Source: Aurantimonadaceae bacterium (GTDB taxonomy: Bacteria; Pseudomonadota; Alphaproteobacteria; Rhizobiales; Rhizobiaceae). From it: DNA of 5,238 nucleotides. Both the position numbers and the translations under genes were made by a program. The stretch is taken from positions 1 through 5,238 of the forward strand of contig QIIJ01000433.1 in NCBI GenBank assembly GCA_003232595.1, given 5' to 3'. The notes below the pieces were generated by a model that had not been told where the DNA came from, ran no database searches, and was given only the letters and a program-made list of their open reading frames with translations. This document shows, piece after piece, positions 1-5,238 of this stretch. The stretch's first letter is position 1; the number at the start of each line of letters is the position of its first letter.

Positions 1-41
1 CCATTGGCAACCTTGCCAATCAGGTGCTTAAACTCGGTCAT
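1..41 (-). CDS. trpD: Anthranilate phosphoribosyltransferase, N-terminal fragment (runs off the left edge)
   Basis: Reading leftward from an ATG at 39-41, the minus strand encodes MTEFKHLIGKVAN before the window ends. This resembles the start of alphaproteobacterial TrpD (M-T/A-D/E-x-K-x-x-I-x-K-V-A), the enzyme that transfers phosphoribosyl from PRPP to anthranilate in tryptophan synthesis. The ATG lies 11 nt beyond the stop of the ppiD-like gene on the same strand, so the two are probably cotranscribed; ppiD followed by trpD (then trpC and moaC) is an order I recall from Rhizobiales. No strong Shine-Dalgarno sequence precedes the ATG, which fits translation coupled to the upstream gene. The call rests on only 13 residues plus synteny; the catalytic and PRPP-binding parts lie outside the window. 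Confidence 0.72.
   Translation of the reverse strand, partial: MTEFKHLIGKVAN
3..20. repeat. Perfect 8-bp inverted repeat inside the start of trpD
   Basis: ATTGGCAA (3-10) and TTGCCAAT (13-20) are exact reverse complements separated by 2 nt. In trpD mRNA this falls in codons 8-13 and could fold into a 7-bp hairpin with a 4-nt loop. It encodes plausible TrpD residues (I-G-K-V-A-N), so the symmetry may be a by-product of coding; no function is shown. Confidence 0.35.
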
Positions 42-52
42 GGGAAATATGC

Positions 53-1978
53 TTAATGTGCATGACCATCGTCAGGATGTCCGGCGCCACCCTGTCCAAA
101 GCCCTGATTTTGCGCCAGACGAATAAGACCCTCATTGATTGTTACACCATAACGGGTACTCAATTGTTCGACCAGTTGCTGGAGGATATCATTGGCTGCG
201 GACTGATTTACACCGTTCTTCTCATTATCAGGAAGTGTGGCGGAATCAGGCACCTGAATTGCAGTAACCTTAAGCAGCACCTGTGTGCCTTCCTCAATTC
301 CACCAGAAATAGCCACATTCCCATCACTGCCGGAAAAACCTGCGCGAACAGCATTAGCATTTAACCTGGGTGCGTTGCCTGAACGTTTGAGAAACTCCGT
401 CGATTGGACACTGGCGCCAATTTCCTCGGCAATCGCCTGCAGCGTTTCACCTTCTTCAAGCCGGGCCTGAAAACTTGTTGCACGCGCGCCAATCTGGAGC
501 TCTGTTTCCGCCTTGCGCCAATCGTCTCTTGCTCCTTCTTTTACTTCGTCCAGTGCCTGATCACGGGCCGGAGTGGCTGATTGTACCTCAAACCACGCAT
601 AGCCGGATGACCCCACATTGAGATAGTCGGTGTCTTCTCCAACTTCTGCTTCAAATACTCCTCGCAGTAACTCTGCGGAATTGGGAAGATCAGTGAGCGT
701 AGTGCCATCGGGTGTTTTGCCCGAGGCATCGATTGCGTCAATCACCCGTAGTTTGAGATTATTGTTGGTAGCCAGCTCCTGGAAAGTCGCGCCGCCCGCG
801 CGCTGATCTTCGATGGCATCCTGTATATTGATGACTTCGTCAGCGGCTTTTGCAAGGGCCAGTTCTTCTTTGATTTTATCTTTCACCTCTTCAAAAGACG
901 TGATCACGCTTGGTTCAACCGCCGTTGCGCGCACGATAACTGTACCAAATCTGCCATCAATCAATCCACTGGGGGAATTGAGTTCCAGCGAGAAAGCCGC
1001 ATCAGCTACCGCTTTATCCGGAATTTCTGACTTCGCCAGAATCCCAAGATCGACATCCTCAATTTTCAGATCAAGTTCAATAAGAAGGGTTTCAAAAAGC
1101 GTGCCGTCCTGAAGCGATTTCAGTGCAGTCTCTGCTTTTTCCTTTTCAGCAAATACGATCTGCTGGACCCTGCGGCGTTCAGCTTTTGTGTATTTGTCAA
1201 TACGACTGTCATAGTCCACTTTGATGTCTTCAGCATCAATGTCGATATTGCTGACAATGTCCTCCGGTTCGACCTTCAATATTGCGATCTTGCGATATTC
1301 CGGTGCCCGGTAAAGGGTCTTATTGTCGTCAAAATATTTTTTCACGTCCGCATCGGAGGGTTTTGGTTCAATATTGAGGTTCTGTGCTGTCAATTCGATA
1401 AACTCAAATTTCCGGCCTTCACTGGTATAACTTGCTGCTGCATCCATGAAGGTTTTTGGCAGAATATCGCCCTGGGCCACAGCCTCAAATATCTGGCCGC
1501 GAACTGCTGCCCGGTCGCGCTGTTTAAGATAGTCGGCCTCGCGCATTTGTGCGCTGTTGACGGATTGCTGAAATATTTCTCGGCTGAAATTACCATCAAA
1601 CCCCCGGAATATCGGGTCTTCGCCAATCAGGCGGGCAAGTGTTGTTTTTGAAAGGCCCAGATTGAGAACCCGCGCATTTTCATCCAGAACCGCACCTGAG
1701 ACCACTTCGCCAATTACGCGAGTGTCAATCCCGATGGCCCTGGCCTGCTCAGACGTCAACTGAGTGCCAAACTGTTGTGATATAGAATCAACAGTGCGCA
1801 GGTAAACCTGACCATACTCAATCGCTGATACTTCGGTTTCACCGACCGAAACAACTGCTCCCCTTGTATCGCCGCGAAACGCATCGGCAACTCCCCAAAC
1901 AGCAAAACTGATGACCAGCAGGCCGATCAATATTTTTGCGACAATACCGCTGACGCTTGCGCGTAACATTCCGAGCAT
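53..1978 (-). CDS. ppiD: PpiD-like periplasmic folding chaperone (SurA_N / parvulin-type peptidyl-prolyl isomerase), inner-membrane anchored
   Basis: The 641-residue product begins with a short basic segment and one membrane helix (about residues 12-29, ending LLVISFAVWGVAD). The rest should lie in the periplasm, as in PpiD, which helps newly exported proteins fold at the Sec translocon exit. Residues about 35-200 match a SurA_N-type chaperone region. Residues about 268-355 resemble a parvulin domain (RRVQQIVFAEKEKA, then DLGILAKSEIPDKAVADAAFSL, then GTVIVRATAVEP). The usual RHIL start of parvulins reads RRVQQIVF here, so the isomerase site looks degenerate, as in E. coli PpiD. Residues 375-620 are helical and poorly conserved; the tail is Gly-rich and ends GHPDDGHAH. 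I chose the ATG at 1976-1978 because AAGGTGG lies 8 nt upstream. A GTG four codons earlier (1988-1990) overlaps that ribosome binding site and is less likely. Family assignment is firm; the exact symbol is by analogy. Confidence 0.9.
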   Translation of the reverse strand: MLGMLRASVSGIVAKILIGLLVISFAVWGVADAFRGDTRGAVVSVGETEVSAIEYGQVYLRTVDSISQQFGTQLTSEQARAIGIDTRVIGEVVSGAVLDENARVLNLGLSKTTLARLIGEDPIFRGFDGNFSREIFQQSVNSAQMREADYLKQRDRAAVRGQIFEAVAQGDILPKTFMDAAASYTSEGRKFEFIELTAQNLNIEPKPSDADVKKYFDDNKTLYRAPEYRKIAILKVEPEDIVSNIDIDAEDIKVDYDSRIDKYTKAERRRVQQIVFAEKEKAETALKSLQDGTLFETLLIELDLKIEDVDLGILAKSEIPDKAVADAAFSLELNSPSGLIDGRFGTVIVRATAVEPSVITSFEEVKDKIKEELALAKAADEVINIQDAIEDQRAGGATFQELATNNNLKLRVIDAIDASGKTPDGTTLTDLPNSAELLRGVFEAEVGEDTDYLNVGSSGYAWFEVQSATPARDQALDEVKEGARDDWRKAETELQIGARATSFQARLEEGETLQAIAEEIGASVQSTEFLKRSGNAPRLNANAVRAGFSGSDGNVAISGGIEEGTQVLLKVTAIQVPDSATLPDNEKNGVNQSAANDILQQLVEQLSTRYGVTINEGLIRLAQNQGFGQGGAGHPDDGHAH

Positions 1979-1986
1979 AATATTTT

Positions 1987-1993
1987 CCACCTT
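1987..1993 (-). promoter_or_regulatory. Ribosome binding site of the ppiD-like gene
   Basis: The minus strand reads AAGGTGG, 8 nt before the ATG at 1976-1978. It is the clearest Shine-Dalgarno sequence in the window. It decides the start codon, because the alternative in-frame GTG (1988-1990) lies inside this motif and would have no properly spaced site of its own. Confidence 0.7.
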
Positions 1994-2000
1994 TTCAGCA

Positions 2001-2015
2001 CATCTTTAAAAGATG
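2001..2015. repeat. 15-bp palindrome in the ppiD 5' leader
   Basis: CATCTTT (2001-2007) and AAAGATG (2009-2015) are perfect reverse complements around a single A. The element sits 22 nt upstream of the ppiD-like start codon and just before its ribosome binding site. Having a 1-nt centre, it would be a poor RNA hairpin and looks more like a DNA site for a dimeric protein, but no known operator is recognised. Chance occurrence in an AT-rich stretch is possible. Confidence 0.4.
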
Positions 2016-2059
2016 CATTGGTTTCGAGTTCCCGGGGAAATCGGGGCGACAATAAGATA

Positions 2060-2088
2060 CTAATAATCAGTGTGCGGGTCTGTCGCAA
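2060..2088 (-). promoter_or_regulatory. Candidate promoter for the ppiD-trpD transcript
   Basis: On the minus strand a -35-like TTGCGA (2083-2088, preceded by C, as is common in alphaproteobacterial sigma-70 promoters) is followed after 17 nt by TATTAG (2060-2065). Each matches the consensus at four of six positions. Transcription would start near 2053, giving a leader of about 75 nt that contains the 2001-2015 palindrome. The prediction is from motif and spacing only. Confidence 0.35.
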
Positions 2089-2125
2089 GCGCTGAGAGAT
2101 TGATTTGTTGTTCGAGCTTCACTAG

Positions 2126-2153
2126 TCATGGTCAAAATTTGTCCAGACCATGA
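2126..2153. promoter_or_regulatory. Nested dyad symmetry upstream of tpiA, possible operator or leader hairpin
   Basis: TCATGGTC (2126-2133) and GACCATGA (2146-2153) form a perfect 8-bp inverted repeat with a 12-nt spacer. A second, imperfect palindrome is nested in it: TGGTCAAAATTTGTCCA (2129-2145), whose arms match at seven of eight positions around a central A. The right outer arm touches the weak ribosome binding site GAAAG (2152-2156) of tpiA, so the element could act as a DNA operator or, if transcribed, as a hairpin affecting tpiA translation. TGGTC/GACCA half-sites are reminiscent of GntR/FadR-type operators, but no regulator can be named from the sequence. Confidence 0.4.
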
Positions 2154-2165
2154 AAGAATTTGCCA

Positions 2166-2933
2166 ATGACACCACAAATCAAGCCCATTGTTGCAGGAAA
2201 CTGGAAAATGAATGGCACGTCAGCATCGCAATCAATGGTTCGTGATCTGGTGGCCGGATATGACCTGGAATTGCAAAACAAGGTCGATATGGCTATTTTT
2301 CCACCTGCAACTCTATTGTCGGCACTTGCCGACTGGACCGGTGATGCGGCAATTTCTTTTGGTGGTCAGGATTGCCATGCCAACAAAAACGGTGCCCACA
2401 CCGGCGATATCGGTGCTGAAATGATCGCTGACGCAGGGGGAAGCATGGTCATTGTTGGCCATTCAGAACGTCGGGTAGACCATGGTGAAAGCAACCTGGA
2501 TGTCGCTGCCAAGGCAAGTGCCACCTGGCGGGGAGGGCTGGTTGCTGTTATTTGTATTGGCGAACTGGAAGCCGAACGGCGTTCAGGTAAAACTCTGGAT
2601 GTGCTCGGTGCACAGCTTGCAGGTTCGGTACCCGGTGGTGCAAACGCCACCAATACAATCATCGCCTATGAGCCCGTATGGGCAATTGGTACAGGTCTTG
2701 TACCGGAGGTTTCAGATGTGAAAGAGGCCCATGGGCTTATTCGAACCAAACTGGCAGCACGATTTGGTGCAGATGGTTCTGCCATGCGTATTCTTTATGG
2801 TGGCTCGGTCAAACCGGGGAATGCCGCTGAACTCATGAAAATTACCAATGTTGACGGGGCACTGGTTGGTGGTGCCAGCCTCAAAGCTGCAGATTTTCTG
2901 GGAATTTGCGAGGCTTACCGTACTATCGCCTGA
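2166..2933 (+). CDS. tpiA: Triosephosphate isomerase
   Basis: This 255-residue cytoplasmic enzyme interconverts dihydroxyacetone phosphate and glyceraldehyde 3-phosphate in glycolysis, gluconeogenesis and related routes. All TIM-barrel signatures are present: AGNWKMN with substrate-binding Asn12 and Lys14, the catalytic His99 in VGHSERR, the catalytic Glu169 in AYEPVWAIGTG followed by the flexible loop, and the phosphate-binding YGGSVKPGNA (211-220) and LVGGASL (233-239). Length is normal and nothing is missing. I chose the ATG at 2166 because the weak GAAAG (2152-2156) is 9 nt upstream; the in-frame TTG at 2160 would add two residues and leave only 3 nt. It is transcribed divergently from the ppiD-like gene. 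secG follows 136 nt downstream with no terminator visible between them, so the two may share a transcript. Confidence 0.97.
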   Translation: MTPQIKPIVAGNWKMNGTSASQSMVRDLVAGYDLELQNKVDMAIFPPATLLSALADWTGDAAISFGGQDCHANKNGAHTGDIGAEMIADAGGSMVIVGHSERRVDHGESNLDVAAKASATWRGGLVAVICIGELEAERRSGKTLDVLGAQLAGSVPGGANATNTIIAYEPVWAIGTGLVPEVSDVKEAHGLIRTKLAARFGADGSAMRILYGGSVKPGNAAELMKITNVDGALVGGASLKAADFLGICEAYRTIA

Positions 2934-3069
2934 AACACTTTCGACTTGAAACCGGTCTTGCTAATCGCAATATAAGCATTGGACAAAGACGCGACATCGT
3001 GTATGTAGCCGCGTCCCTCCAGTTTTCATCACTTGATTTGGCAATTCTGCCGGATATTTGGAAATACCT

Positions 3070-3471
3070 ATGGAAAATATATCGACTGTTGTAATCGTTA
3101 TCCACCTGATGGTGGTGCTGGCGCTTGTGGTTATAGTTTTGCTGCAACGCTCTGAAGGCGGTGCGCTTGGCATGGGTGGCGGTGGTGGCGGCGGCGGCAT
3201 GATGTCGGCCCGCGGTGCGGCCAATGCGCTTACCCGGACAACAGGCATTCTTGCAGCAACTTTTTTTGCAACTTCGCTGGCACTCGGCATTCTGGCCAAA
3301 ATTGATGGTGATCCAACAGATATTCTTGACAATATCCCTGCCAATCAGCAACAGGCACCTGCACCGGCTGCAGGGGGGAGTGAAATACCGACAGGAACGG
3401 GCGGCATTCTCAATCAGTTGCCAGGTCAGCAACCCTCGGCCCCGTCCACTGGCGTGCCGGATACGCAGTAG
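3070..3471 (+). CDS. secG: Preprotein translocase subunit SecG
   Basis: The 133-residue product is the small accessory subunit of the SecYEG channel, which aids SecA-driven protein export across the inner membrane. It has the family layout: a first membrane helix (about residues 6-25), the conserved LLQRSEGGALG, a glycine-rich loop, RGAANALTRTTGILA and a second helix (about 57-76). The tail from residue 80 is low-complexity, rich in Pro, Gln, Ala and Gly, as in many alphaproteobacterial SecG proteins, where it varies. I chose the ATG at 3070: the N-terminus MENISTVVIVIHL then matches the family, and GGAAA (3060-3064) lies 5 nt upstream. An in-frame TTG at 3058 would add four residues. The gene lies between tpiA and pyrG, a familiar order in Rhizobiales, and ends just before an intrinsic terminator. 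Confidence 0.95.
   Translation: MENISTVVIVIHLMVVLALVVIVLLQRSEGGALGMGGGGGGGGMMSARGAANALTRTTGILAATFFATSLALGILAKIDGDPTDILDNIPANQQQAPAPAAGGSEIPTGTGGILNQLPGQQPSAPSTGVPDTQ
3175..3198 (+). repeat. GGT/GGC triplet run encoding eight glycines in SecG
   Basis: Eight consecutive glycine codons (GGT or GGC only) encode residues 36-43 in the cytoplasmic loop between the two SecG helices. A glycine-rich loop is normal for the family; the near-pure triplet run is a place where in-frame length changes could arise by slippage. Confidence 0.6.
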
Positions 3472-3488
3472 AGCGAATAAACAAACCC

Positions 3489-3519
3489 AAACGCCCTGTT
3501 CACCTCGGGGCGTTTTTTT
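3489..3519 (+). terminator. Rho-independent terminator after secG
   Basis: AAACGCCC (3489-3496) pairs perfectly with GGGCGTTT (3508-3515). The stem extends by a T-G wobble and a G-C pair to leave a 7-nt loop, and the T run covers 3513-3519. It begins 17 nt after the secG stop and should end the tpiA-secG transcript, implying that pyrG has its own promoter in the 60 nt between 3520 and 3579, or depends on read-through. I found no convincing -35/-10 pair there. Confidence 0.88.
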
Positions 3520-3579
3520 GTGTGCAGATTGAATTTTGTTCTGGCCTATTGCCAATGAATCACGATAAGGTCTAAGCCC

Positions 3580-5085
3580 ATGGCGCGATATATATTTATT
3601 ACCGGCGGTGTGGTCTCCTCCCTTGGAAAAGGTCTTGCTTCAGCAGCTTTGGGCGCGTTGTTGCAGGCGCGTGGTTACAAGGTCCGGCTTCGAAAACTTG
3701 ATCCCTATCTCAATGTTGATCCAGGTACGATGTCGCCCTATCAGCACGGCGAATGCTTTGTTACCGATGACGGTGCCGAGACGGATCTTGATCTTGGCCA
3801 CTACGAGCGTTTTACCGGACGTCCCGCCAATCAGCAGGACAATATTACAACTGGCCGGATTTATCAAAACATCATCACCAAAGAGCGCCGTGGCGATTAT
3901 CTTGGTGCAACCGTGCAAGTCATTCCCCACGTTACCAATGCGATCAAGGAATTTATTCTTGATGGCAATGATGATTATGACTTTGTGCTGTGTGAAATCG
4001 GCGGAACGGTTGGTGATATTGAAGGCCTGCCATTTTTTGAATCAATCAGACAATTGGGCAATGAATTGCCGCGGGGAGGGTGCATCTATGTGCATTTGAC
4101 CCTGATGCCATGGATTCCGACCGCAGGAGAATTGAAAACCAAACCCACGCAACACTCCGTCAAGGAATTGCGATCAATTGGTATCCAGCCGGATATTCTG
4201 CTGGTACGGGCTGACCGGGAAATTCCCAGGGAAGAACGCCGTAAGCTATCGCTGTTCTGCAATGTGCGTGAAAATGCCGTGATTCAGGGGCTCGATGCCG
4301 CTTCAATCTATGATGTTCCGATAATTTATCACCGCGAGGGGCTGGATCAGGAGGTTCTGAATGCATTTGGGATCGATCCCGCGCCCAAACCGCGTATGGA
4401 AGTGTGGGAGGAAATTTCCCGCAAGATCCACAATCCGGAAGGCGAGGTGGTGATTGCCATCGTCGGTAAATATACCGTTCTTAAAGACGCCTATAAGTCG
4501 CTGATTGAATCGCTCCAGCACGGCGGTATAGCAAACAATGTAAAGGTAAAACTGCGCTGGATAGAATCGGAAATCTTCAACGAAGAAGACCCGCAGGCCC
4601 ATCTTGGCCAGGTCGATGGTGTCATTGTGCCAGGCGGTTTTGGCGAGCGCGGAAGCGAGGGCAAGATCAAGGCTGTAACCTTTGCCCGCGAGCATAAAAT
4701 TCCCTATCTCGGCATATGCTTTGGCATGCAAATGGCGGTAATCGAAGCCGCGCGTAATCTGGCTGGCATTAAAAATGCCGGTTCGACCGAATTTGGAGAA
4801 ACATCCGAGCCGGTGGTTGGTCTCATGACCGAATGGCTCAAGGGTAATGCACTGGAGAAGCGCCAGAAGGAAGGCGACATGGGCGGCACAATGCGCCTTG
4901 GTGCCTATGACGCCAAATTGAAAGAGGGCACGAAAATTGCCGGGATCTATGGCGTTACCAAAATCTCTGAACGCCACCGCCACCGCTATGAAGTTAATAT
5001 CGACTATAGGGAGCGGCTTGAAGATGCGGGCCTGATATTCTCCGGCCTTTCTCCTGATGGTGTGTTGCCTGAAACCATCGAATAA
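3580..5085 (+). CDS. pyrG: CTP synthase, open frame cut short by a one-base frameshift near the 3' end
   Basis: PyrG makes CTP from UTP, ATP and glutamine, the last step of pyrimidine nucleotide synthesis. Residues 1-270 form the synthetase domain: ITGGVVSSLGKG (7-18) with the nucleotide-binding loop, predicted Mg-binding Asp71 and Glu139 (in CEIGGTVGDIEG), and KTKPTQHSVKEL (186-197) at the UTP/CTP site. Residues about 290-501 are the class I glutamine amidotransferase domain, with oxyanion loop GGFGERG (352-358) and nucleophile Cys380 in GICFGMQ. The frame stops after 501 codons at PETIE, whereas the family is normally about 540 residues. The missing end, including the triad His and Glu, lies just downstream in the +1 frame. 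The ATG is supported by AAGG (3567-3570), 9 nt upstream, and by the family N-terminus. The product as written would lack glutaminase activity; a sequence error is likely. The restored protein is 542 residues. Confidence 0.95.
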   Translation: MARYIFITGGVVSSLGKGLASAALGALLQARGYKVRLRKLDPYLNVDPGTMSPYQHGECFVTDDGAETDLDLGHYERFTGRPANQQDNITTGRIYQNIITKERRGDYLGATVQVIPHVTNAIKEFILDGNDDYDFVLCEIGGTVGDIEGLPFFESIRQLGNELPRGGCIYVHLTLMPWIPTAGELKTKPTQHSVKELRSIGIQPDILLVRADREIPREERRKLSLFCNVRENAVIQGLDAASIYDVPIIYHREGLDQEVLNAFGIDPAPKPRMEVWEEISRKIHNPEGEVVIAIVGKYTVLKDAYKSLIESLQHGGIANNVKVKLRWIESEIFNEEDPQAHLGQVDGVIVPGGFGERGSEGKIKAVTFAREHKIPYLGICFGMQMAVIEAARNLAGIKNAGSTEFGETSEPVVGLMTEWLKGNALEKRQKEGDMGGTMRLGAYDAKLKEGTKIAGIYGVTKISERHRHRYEVNIDYRERLEDAGLIFSGLSPDGVLPETIE

Positions 5086-5209
5086 TCCCGACCACCCCTG
5101 GTTCATCGGTGTGCAATATCACCCGGAACTGAAATCACGGCCATTCGACCCGCATCCACTGTTTGCAAGTTTTATTGCAGCTGCGGTGGAGCAGGGTCGG
5201 TTGGTTTGA
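5086..5209 (+). pseudogene. pyrG: Out-of-frame 3' end of pyrG (C-terminus of the glutaminase domain)
   Basis: From 5087 the +1 frame relative to pyrG reads PDHPWFIGVQYHPELKSRPF, then DPHPLFASFIAAAVEQGRLV, and a TGA at 5207-5209. This is the usual C-terminus of alphaproteobacterial CTP synthase and contains the catalytic His and Glu of the Cys-His-Glu triad (YHPE; His514 and Glu516 in the restored protein). It has no start codon or ribosome binding site of its own, so it is not a separate gene. Deleting one A at 5084-5085 joins it to the upstream frame as PETIE-Y-PDHPW, exactly the family pattern. I see nothing in the last 29 nt (5210-5238). Confidence 0.93.
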
Positions 5210-5238
5210 GGGCCATTTTAGACTAAATTGTCATTCGG

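Noticed and set aside
2029..2039. Small palindrome TTCCC-G-GGGAA in the divergent region
   Set aside because: Five-base arms are short enough to be chance, and it lies outside the predicted -35 and -10 elements.
2160..2169. The 10-mer TTGCCAATGA at the tpiA start recurs at 3549-3558 upstream of pyrG
   Set aside because: The flanks differ and the copies sit differently relative to the two start codons. One repeated 10-mer in 5 kb is weak evidence of a shared site.
2150..2245. ATG at 2150 overlapping the tpiA start in another frame
   Set aside because: It gives about 31 codons and then a stop, overlaps tpiA out of frame and has no suitable ribosome binding site.
2979..3007. TTGGAC and TATGTA, 17 nt apart, as a promoter for secG
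   Set aside because: Each hexamer matches the consensus at only three of six positions, too weak to list.
2923..3555. 210-codon minus-strand open frame across secG and its terminator
   Set aside because: It runs antisense through secG and the terminator, and its translation is Arg/Cys/His-rich with no domain pattern.
3529..3557. TTGAAT as a possible -35 box for pyrG after the secG terminator
   Set aside because: No acceptable -10 hexamer lies 16-18 nt downstream, so I could not support a promoter, although one is expected there.
3555..3575. Six-codon mini-ORF (MNHDKV) ending 4 nt before the pyrG start, a possible leader peptide
   Set aside because: It has no ribosome binding site of its own, no Pyr-like attenuator structure follows it, and such short frames are frequent by chance.
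4303..5106. 267-codon open frame on the minus strand, antisense to pyrG
   Set aside because: It lies entirely opposite the well-conserved pyrG coding sequence, has no ribosome binding site I can see and no recognisable family. Long antisense frames are common opposite genes with biased codon use.

Overview
The window looks like ordinary core chromosome of an alphaproteobacterium, most likely Hyphomicrobiales (Rhizobiales) or a close relative. This is inferred from protein character and gene order: a ppiD-type chaperone gene running into trpD on one strand, and divergently tpiA, secG and pyrG. That arrangement is familiar in this order. Base composition appears moderate, about half G+C by eye. 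There are no mobile elements, tRNA or rRNA genes, or CRISPR repeats.

Layout. The left end (1-41, minus) holds the first 13 codons of trpD, 11 nt downstream of the stop of a 641-residue SurA_N/parvulin-like membrane-anchored periplasmic folding factor (53-1978, minus). A 187-nt divergent intergenic region (1979-2165) contains a good ribosome binding site and a candidate promoter for the ppiD gene. It also carries two perfect inverted repeats, one of them a 28-bp dyad just ahead of tpiA. On the plus strand follow tpiA (2166-2933), a 136-nt gap without a visible terminator, secG (3070-3471), a clear intrinsic terminator (3489-3519) and pyrG (from 3580).

The main anomaly is in pyrG. The open frame stops at 5085 after 501 codons. 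The missing C-terminal end of CTP synthase is present immediately downstream in the +1 frame, to a stop at 5207-5209. Removing one A from the AA at 5084-5085 turns the premature TAA into TAT (Tyr) and restores a 542-residue protein ending as this family normally does. The displaced segment carries the His and Glu of the glutaminase catalytic triad, so the protein as written could not use glutamine as nitrogen donor. A one-base sequence or assembly error is the simplest explanation; a real frameshift mutation is the alternative.

Functionally the genes are housekeeping: envelope protein folding (PpiD), tryptophan synthesis (TrpD), glycolysis/gluconeogenesis (TpiA), Sec export (SecG) and CTP synthesis (PyrG). 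PpiD and SecG both act on exported proteins but are transcribed divergently. I see no convincing undescribed system here. The items worth checking are the pyrG frameshift and the dyad symmetries between the two divergent genes.
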